A stretch of DNA of 5,701 nt from Solirubrobacterales bacterium (GTDB taxonomy: Bacteria > Actinomycetota > Thermoleophilia > Solirubrobacterales > Solirubrobacteraceae), in assembly GCA_009781575.1 (NCBI GenBank), contig WQXW01000133.1:1-5701 (forward strand), given 5' to 3'. The notes below the pieces were generated by a model, which ran no database searches, was not told the DNA's origin, and was given only the letters and a program-made list of their open reading frames with translations. The translations under genes were made by a program, and so were the position numbers. Within the stretch, counting starts at the first letter, position 1. Each line of letters opens with the position of its first letter. Shown here one piece after another: positions 1 through 5,701 of the stretch.

Positions 1-1
1 C

Positions 2-847
2 GGCAAAGGCAACGACCAGGTGCGGATCGAGGCGACGGTGGCGACGTTGGCGCCGGAGCTGAAGACGATCGCGCCGGTGCGCTCCTGGGCGATGGGGCGC
101 GACGAGGAGATCGCCTACTCGCGCGAGCACGGCATCCCGGTGGCCGGCGGCACCGAGGTGGCGCCGTACTCGATCGACGACAACCTCTGGGGGCGCTCCT
201 CGGAGGGCCGCTGGATCGAGCAGCTCGACCACCCGCCGGAGGAGGATGTGTTCCAGCTGGTGACCCGCCCGGAGGAGGCGCCGGATGAGCCCCAGGTGGT
301 GGAGGTGGAGTTCGAGCGGGGGTTGCCGGTGGCGCTGGACGGCGAGCGCATGGGGCTCGTGGCGCTGCTGGAACGCGCGGGCGAGCTCGGCGCGCGCCAC
401 GGCGTGGGCATCGTGGACCACATCGAGGACCGCATCGTGGGGCTGAAGGTGCGCGACATCTACGAGGCCCCCGCGGCGGCGATCGTGCTCACAGCACACC
501 GCGAGCTCGAGCGGCTGGTGTGCACGATCCACCAGAACCAGTTCAAGCCGGCGCTGGAGCAGAAGTGGGCTTACCTGGTGTACGCGGGGCTCTGGTGGGA
601 GCCGTTGCGCACCGACCTGGACGCCTACATGGACTCGGTCAACGCGCAGGTGAGCGGCTCGATCTCGCTGAAGCTCTACAAGGGCTCCGCGCGCGTGGTC
701 GCGCGCAGCTCGCCGGGCGCGGTGTACGACGCCGCGCTGGCCTCCTTCGCGGAGTCGGGCGGGGCCTTCTCGCAGAGCGCCTCGCCGGGCTTCATCGAGC
801 TGTGGTCGCTGCAGTCGCGCATGGCGTGGCGGCTGCGCAACTCCTGA
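2..847 (+). CDS. argG: Argininosuccinate synthase, C-terminal 281 residues (5' end outside window)
   Basis: ArgG is the cytoplasmic enzyme that joins citrulline and aspartate using ATP to give argininosuccinate, AMP and pyrophosphate, the penultimate step of arginine synthesis. The visible part opens inside the family's conserved GKGNDQVR motif and continues through SREHGIPV, the substrate-site stretch YSIDDNLWGRSSEG (PYSIDxNLWGRS in the family), EEAPDEPQ, VALDGE, the GVGIVDHIEDRIVGLK segment, YEAPAA, FKPALEQKWAYLVY, KLYKGSARVV and a closing SASPGFIELWSLQSR. Family members are about 400 residues, so roughly 120 N-terminal residues carrying the ATP-binding loop lie to the left. The first base of the window completes the preceding codon. 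The reading frame is intact to TGA at 845-847, with no internal stop or missing motif. The short basic tail after SLQSR is unremarkable. argH does not follow directly; instead two accessory genes follow closely on the same strand, which suggests co-transcription. Confidence 0.97.
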   Translation, partial: GKGNDQVRIEATVATLAPELKTIAPVRSWAMGRDEEIAYSREHGIPVAGGTEVAPYSIDDNLWGRSSEGRWIEQLDHPPEEDVFQLVTRPEEAPDEPQVVEVEFERGLPVALDGERMGLVALLERAGELGARHGVGIVDHIEDRIVGLKVRDIYEAPAAAIVLTAHRELERLVCTIHQNQFKPALEQKWAYLVYAGLWWEPLRTDLDAYMDSVNAQVSGSISLKLYKGSARVVARSSPGAVYDAALASFAESGGAFSQSASPGFIELWSLQSRMAWRLRNS

Positions 848-870
848 GCACCGGTAGGCAACTCCCGAGT

Positions 871-1155
871 ATGGGTAACGCACTCGGCATGAACACGAAC
901 GGAGTCAACCGCAACGGCATCAACCGCGAAGCGATCAACCGGGACGCCATGAGCCGCAACGCCTACCGGCTGCTCGGCTACGTGGTGTGGCGGGGCGGCA
1001 AGTGGTACGTGCAGCGCTACTACCTGAGCAAGCTCCCCCCACCCCGCAAGATCGCGCTCGTGGGGGCCGGCGGGGTGGCGGCGACCGGCACCACGGTGGT
1101 GCTGGCACGCAGGGCGGTGCGCGCGCGACGCGTCCGGTCCGAGCCATACGCTTGA
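871..1155 (+). CDS. Small hypothetical single-pass membrane protein with N-terminal 5-residue repeats
   Basis: I do not recognise a characterised family. From ATG 871 the product is 94 aa. Residues 7-31 are five degenerate 5-residue units (MNTNG, VNRNG, INREA, INRDA, MSRNA). Residues 32-55 form an aromatic, basic block (YRLLGYVVWRGGKWYVQRYY), and 61-79 form a short Gly/Ala/Val-rich hydrophobic segment (IALVGAGGVAATGTTVVLA) compatible with one membrane pass. It is bounded by PPPRK before and a basic tail (RRAVRARRVR) after. It starts 23 bp after argG and ends 37 bp before the next gene, so it probably belongs to the argG transcript. The start is uncertain: GGTAGG at 853-858 is a poor, distant ribosome binding site for ATG 871, and in-frame ATGs at 889 and 949 are alternatives. 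Starting at 949 would give a 68-aa protein lacking most of the repeats. A longer open frame extends back into argG, but its translation there is a shadow of argG. Coding status is supported by the aromatic core and typical codon bias; function is unknown. Confidence 0.7.
   Translation: MGNALGMNTNGVNRNGINREAINRDAMSRNAYRLLGYVVWRGGKWYVQRYYLSKLPPPRKIALVGAGGVAATGTTVVLARRAVRARRVRSEPYA
889..963 (+). repeat. Five tandem 15-bp coding units (5-residue repeat)
   Basis: Five consecutive 15-bp units start at 889, 904, 919, 934 and 949 and encode MNTNG, VNRNG, INREA, INRDA and MSRNA. The pattern is hydrophobic-Asn/Ser-Arg-polar-Gly/Ala, with Thr replacing Arg in the first unit. Units 2 to 4 share the DNA core TCAACCG, so the repetition is visible at DNA as well as protein level. 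It does not match the classical pentapeptide-repeat pattern A(D/N)Lxx, because the small residue directly precedes the hydrophobic one. Confidence 0.75.
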
Positions 1156-1178
1156 ACGCATCTCGGTAGCGGATGGAC

Positions 1179-1183
1179 AGGAG
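1179..1183 (+). promoter_or_regulatory. Ribosome binding site AGGAG for the SCP2-like gene
   Basis: AGGAG lies 9 nt before GTG 1193 and is the clearest Shine-Dalgarno sequence in the window. It decides in favour of GTG 1193 over the later in-frame GTG at 1334, which has only a vague G-rich stretch before it. Confidence 0.6.
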
Positions 1184-1192
1184 CAGGCGGGG

Positions 1193-2785
1193 GTGCCGCC
1201 CGCCGGTGCCGGCGAGCCCGAGGTCGTCGTCTCCGACCTGCGCGCGCGCCGGGGGGACCCGCCGCCGGCCCAAGGGCCGCCCACCCAGAGGCCGCCCACC
1301 CCCGGGCCGGCGAGCCCATGGGCGGCGGGCCGTGTGGAGTCGGCCGAGACGGCGGTGCGCGCGCTGGAGGAGCGGCTCGGGAGCATCCTCCGGCGCATCG
1401 AGGACGCCGAGGAGGGGCGCCGGCGCGCGGTCGATCGGCTCGCCGAGAGCGAACGCCAGGCGCAGCTCGAGCGCTCGCGCCGAGAACGCGCCGAGAGCCT
1501 GCCGGCAGGCATGCGGTCGGCGCAGCGCCGGGTGGCGCTGGTGGTGGCGGACCTGCGCGTGCTGGCGGCGCGTCTGCGCGTGAGCGCCGAGGGCGACGGG
1601 CGCGTTCGCGGCGCTCCGTCGGGCGAGCCTGGATCGCCGCCGCGAGCACCGCGAGCACCCCGACCTGAGCCGGCGATGGCACCCGCCGCCGCGCCCCCCG
1701 GCGAGCTGCGCGTCGCGCCCCCGGCCGGACCTGCCGTGGTGGCCCGGCGCGTCGCGGCGGAAATGGGCCCGGCGCCCAGCGCGGCGCCGGCTCCCGCGGT
1801 GGGCGATGCGCCCGCTGAGGAGGCGGCTCTCAACGAGGAGGGCGCGCGTGGCGAGATGACCGACGCGCTGGCCGCGGCGATCACCCGCCTGCGCGGGCGC
1901 GTGGAGGAGAGCTCGGCGCGGCAGGCGCCGGAGGGAGGCGCTCGGGAGGGATCCAGCCCGGTCGCGCTGCTGACGCGGACGATCGGATCGCCAGATGAGG
2001 GCGGGGACTGGCTGGCGGGCGCGATCCGGCGGGTGGCCGAGCGCCGGGATCGGCGGCTGGCGGCGGAGCTCATCGTGGAGCTGTTGCCGGCCAGGCGTGG
2101 GCACGGCGATCGCGCGGTGAGCTACGGAGTTCAGATCGCGGAGCTGGGCGCCTTCATCGTGAGGCCCGCGCGGGAGGGCGCCGGCACGACCAACAGGCCC
2201 GAGCGCGCGCCCGGCGGACTGGACACCGCAGAACCGGACTTCGTGTTGCAGGGGCCGCTCGACGCCTTCGTGCGCCTGGCAGCGGGCGGCCGGGACCGGG
2301 ACCGGGACTGGGGCTGGCGCCGGGGGCCCGGACGGGCGCGGGCCCTGCGGGACCTGCGCGTGCACGGCTCGCGACGTTCGGCCAGGAGGTTGGCGGCGGC
2401 GGCGTGCGAGCCGTTGTCGCTCGCCGAGCTGGCGCGGGGCGGCGTGGAGGTGTGGCCCGGGCTGCTGCTGCTGGCGCTGGCGGAGGCGATCGAGCCGGAG
2501 TGGACTGTGGGGAGGCGCCTGGCGGTGGCCTTCGCGATCGAGGGCCCCTCGGCGGCGACCGTGCGGGCGCACGTGCGCGACGGCGAGCCGGTGCTGATCA
2601 CGCGCGAACGGGGCGGCGAGGAGCCGCCGGCGCTGACCATGCACCTGAGCGAGCACGCCTTCATCTGCCTGTTCGCCGGCGTGCGCCTCCCGGCGGGCGA
2701 GCGCATGGCGTTCGAGGGCGACCTCGCCGCGCTCCAGGCGCTGCTCGATCTCACCGATCGCGCGCAGGGCCTCGGCGGGGCCTGA
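1193..2785 (+). CDS. Coiled-coil protein with two tandem SCP2-like (sterol carrier) domains
   Basis: A 530-aa protein with no signal peptide and no obvious membrane segment. Residues 1-47 are Pro/Gly-rich and probably disordered. Residues 48-103 (from VESAETAVRALEERL) form a charged, probably coiled-coil helix, with a further helical stretch around 108-131. Residues 140-275 are a Pro/Ala/Glu-rich linker interrupted by a short helix at 221-240. Two SCP2-like regions follow. The first spans about 283-404 and contains EPDFVLQGPLDAFVRLAAGG and a closing VHGSRRSARRLAAA. The second spans about 420-526 and contains LTMHLSEHAFICLFAG, then AFEGDLAALQALL. This matches the family layout of a 'x-LTLS-x-x-x-LLAG' helix followed by a 'GKLxxEGDLALALxLL' end. 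SCP2 domains form a hydrophobic cavity that binds lipids or acyl chains; the ligand and role here are unknown. The start is GTG 1193, supported by AGGAG at 1179-1183; GTG 1334, at the beginning of the coiled coil, is the alternative. Coding is supported by domain logic and GC-rich third positions, whereas the long antisense frames over it give low-complexity Arg/Ala/Ser translations. The linker explains the length excess over ordinary single-domain SCP2 proteins of about 100-130 residues. Confidence 0.82.
   Translation: MPPAGAGEPEVVVSDLRARRGDPPPAQGPPTQRPPTPGPASPWAAGRVESAETAVRALEERLGSILRRIEDAEEGRRRAVDRLAESERQAQLERSRRERAESLPAGMRSAQRRVALVVADLRVLAARLRVSAEGDGRVRGAPSGEPGSPPRAPRAPRPEPAMAPAAAPPGELRVAPPAGPAVVARRVAAEMGPAPSAAPAPAVGDAPAEEAALNEEGARGEMTDALAAAITRLRGRVEESSARQAPEGGAREGSSPVALLTRTIGSPDEGGDWLAGAIRRVAERRDRRLAAELIVELLPARRGHGDRAVSYGVQIAELGAFIVRPAREGAGTTNRPERAPGGLDTAEPDFVLQGPLDAFVRLAAGGRDRDRDWGWRRGPGRARALRDLRVHGSRRSARRLAAAACEPLSLAELARGGVEVWPGLLLLALAEAIEPEWTVGRRLAVAFAIEGPSAATVRAHVRDGEPVLITRERGGEEPPALTMHLSEHAFICLFAGVRLPAGERMAFEGDLAALQALLDLTDRAQGLGGA
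1275..1301 (+). repeat. 12-bp direct repeat GGCCGCCCACCC, 15-bp period
   Basis: GGCCGCCCACCC occurs at 1275-1286 and again at 1290-1301. Within the SCP2-like gene it encodes adjoining PPT units (GPPTQ, RPPTP) in the Pro-rich N-terminal tail. It is most simply a slippage-type expansion in disordered coding sequence. Confidence 0.6.
2291..2308 (+). repeat. Hexamer CGGGAC repeated three times
   Basis: Three perfect copies of CGGGAC encode Arg-Asp-Arg-Asp-Arg-Asp (residues 367-372), followed by WGW, in the loop after the first SCP2-like helix. The copy number is in frame, so slippage would add or remove RD pairs without shifting the frame. This is a small coding microsatellite, probably in a surface loop. 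Confidence 0.7.
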
Positions 2786-2809
2786 TCGCGCCACACCCGG
2801 CGGACCAGG

Positions 2810-2850
2810 CGCGACGCAGTCGTTGGGCCGGCCGTTGCGTTTTTTGTTTT
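2810..2850 (+). terminator. Candidate intrinsic terminator after the SCP2-like gene
   Basis: CGCGACG (2810-2816) can pair with CGTTGCG (2833-2839), giving a 7-bp stem with one G-U pair and a 16-nt loop. It is followed directly by TTTTTTGTTTT (2840-2850), the only long T tract in the window. It lies 24 bp after the stop at 2785, a natural place to end the argG-small protein-SCP2 transcript. Two cautions apply. The loop is large, and a competing hairpin (TCGCGCC 2786-2792 with GGCGCGA 2808-2814) uses part of the same left arm. The end of the T tract also forms part of the adjoining palindrome. Confidence 0.42.
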
Positions 2851-2887
2851 GAGGATTGGTTCCGCGCGGAACGAATCCTCAAAACAA
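2844..2887. repeat. 44-bp near-perfect palindrome (possible repetitive palindromic element)
   Basis: The outer arms TTGTTTTGAGGATT (2844-2857) and AATCCTCAAAACAA (2874-2887) are exact reverse complements. The core GTTCCGCGCGGAAC (2859-2872) is itself a perfect palindrome. The only unpaired position in 44 bp is G2858 opposite G2873. As RNA or single-stranded DNA it would form a hairpin of about 20 bp with a GCGC tip. It does not look like an ordinary terminator, because in either direction the hairpin is followed by an A-rich rather than U-rich tract. The AT-rich arms stand out against the GC-rich surroundings, which fits an inserted palindromic repeat. A large operator or a 3'-end stabilising hairpin are alternatives. 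Only one copy is present here. Confidence 0.85.
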
Positions 2888-3049
2888 ATCCCCCCACGGC
2901 GCCTGCGACAGGTGTGTTCGAGGCCGCGCCAGAGTCCTGCACAACGCGCGAAATGGAGACACCGCACTCGCTCCTCGGCGAGTCGGCGAGTCGGCGCGCC
3001 ACGGCCGGGCGCACCGCGCGGCCGGGCTGGCCTCCGCCGCCCCGCCACA
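2888..3049. other. Remainder of the SCP2-dnaE intergenic region, with short GC-rich repeats
   Basis: I find no supportable gene here. The octamer TCGGCGAG is repeated at 2975-2982 and 2983-2990, followed by a partial third copy, TCGGCG, at 2991-2996. ACTCGC (2966-2971) and GCGAGT (2978-2983) can form a 6-bp hairpin with a 6-nt loop. The 9-mer CGGCCGGGC occurs at 3002-3010 and 3019-3027, 17 bp apart and just upstream of the putative dnaE promoter. These could be protein-binding sites or simply chance repeats in GC-rich DNA. The short open frames through this stretch translate to low-complexity sequence. Confidence 0.5.
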
Positions 3050-3055
3050 TACGAT
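3027..3055 (+). promoter_or_regulatory. Candidate dnaE promoter, -10 TACGAT close to the start codon
   Basis: TACGAT at 3050-3055 fits the TANNNT -10 pattern of primary sigma factors and is one of the few such sites in this GC-rich gap. With a 17-bp spacer, the -35 position would be CTGGCC (3027-3032), which matches TTGACA at only 3 of 6 positions. Transcription would begin around 3061-3065, at or within a few bases of ATG 3065, giving a leaderless or nearly leaderless message. This agrees with the lack of a ribosome binding site. It is inferred from sequence alone. Confidence 0.4.
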
Positions 3056-3064
3056 GCAGCCCTG

Positions 3065-5701
<2,637 letters not shown>

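Noticed and set aside
520..870. Upstream extension of the small protein's frame back into argG
   Set aside because: This stretch overlaps conserved argG coding sequence, and its translation is a low-complexity shadow. The plausible start is ATG 871 or later.
1173..1583. Alternative + strand frame from ATG 1173
   Set aside because: It is an Arg/Ser/Ala-rich shadow of the SCP2-like gene with no ribosome binding site of its own. AGGAG at 1179-1183 lies inside it and serves GTG 1193.
935..2794. Long - strand open frames (619 and 465 codons) across the SCP2-like gene
   Set aside because: The translations are Arg/Ala/Pro/Ser-rich without domain logic, while the + strand frame contains a coiled coil and two SCP2-like motifs plus a good ribosome binding site.
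2859..2872. GTTCCGCGCGGAAC as a possible SOS (LexA) box
   Set aside because: The actinobacterial LexA box has GAAC first and GTTC second; here the half sites are in the opposite order, with different spacing, and are embedded in a longer palindrome.
2844..2887. The palindrome as a conventional rho-independent terminator
   Set aside because: The T-rich tract precedes the hairpin and the A-rich tract follows it in the + direction. The - strand reads the same way, so neither direction has a U tract after the stem.

Overview
The window comes from a strongly GC-rich bacterium with G or C at most third codon positions. The proteins look actinobacterial, and the pairing of a tandem SCP2-like protein with a DnaE1-type polymerase and its complete PHP metal site suggests the Thermoleophilia/Solirubrobacterales branch. 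That placement rests on protein style recognised from memory, not on a search. All real genes lie on the + strand.

Layout: (1) 2-847, the C-terminal two thirds of argininosuccinate synthase (argG), cut by the left edge. (2) 871-1155, a small unrecognised single-pass membrane protein whose N-terminus carries five degenerate 5-residue repeats. (3) 1193-2785, a 530-aa protein with a coiled coil, a long Pro/Ala linker and two successive SCP2 (sterol carrier protein 2)-like domains; an AGGAG ribosome binding site supports its GTG start. These three genes are 23 and 37 bp apart with no terminator between them and are probably co-transcribed. (4) 2786-3064, the only sizeable intergenic gap (279 bp). 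It holds a candidate intrinsic terminator, a striking 44-bp near-perfect palindrome with AT-rich arms, some short GC-rich direct repeats and a candidate -10 element. (5) 3065-5701, the first 879 residues of the DNA polymerase III alpha subunit (dnaE), open to the right edge, with all PHP metal ligands and the three catalytic aspartates present.

The window therefore joins the end of an arginine-biosynthesis transcription unit, carrying two poorly characterised accessory genes, to the replicative polymerase gene, which is probably transcribed separately. I see no mobile element with a transposase, no CRISPR array and no RNA gene. The most unusual items are the palindrome, the 5-residue-repeat small protein, the tandem SCP2/coiled-coil protein, and the absence of a ribosome binding site with a -10 box almost abutting the dnaE start. 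None of these amounts to a demonstrable new system.
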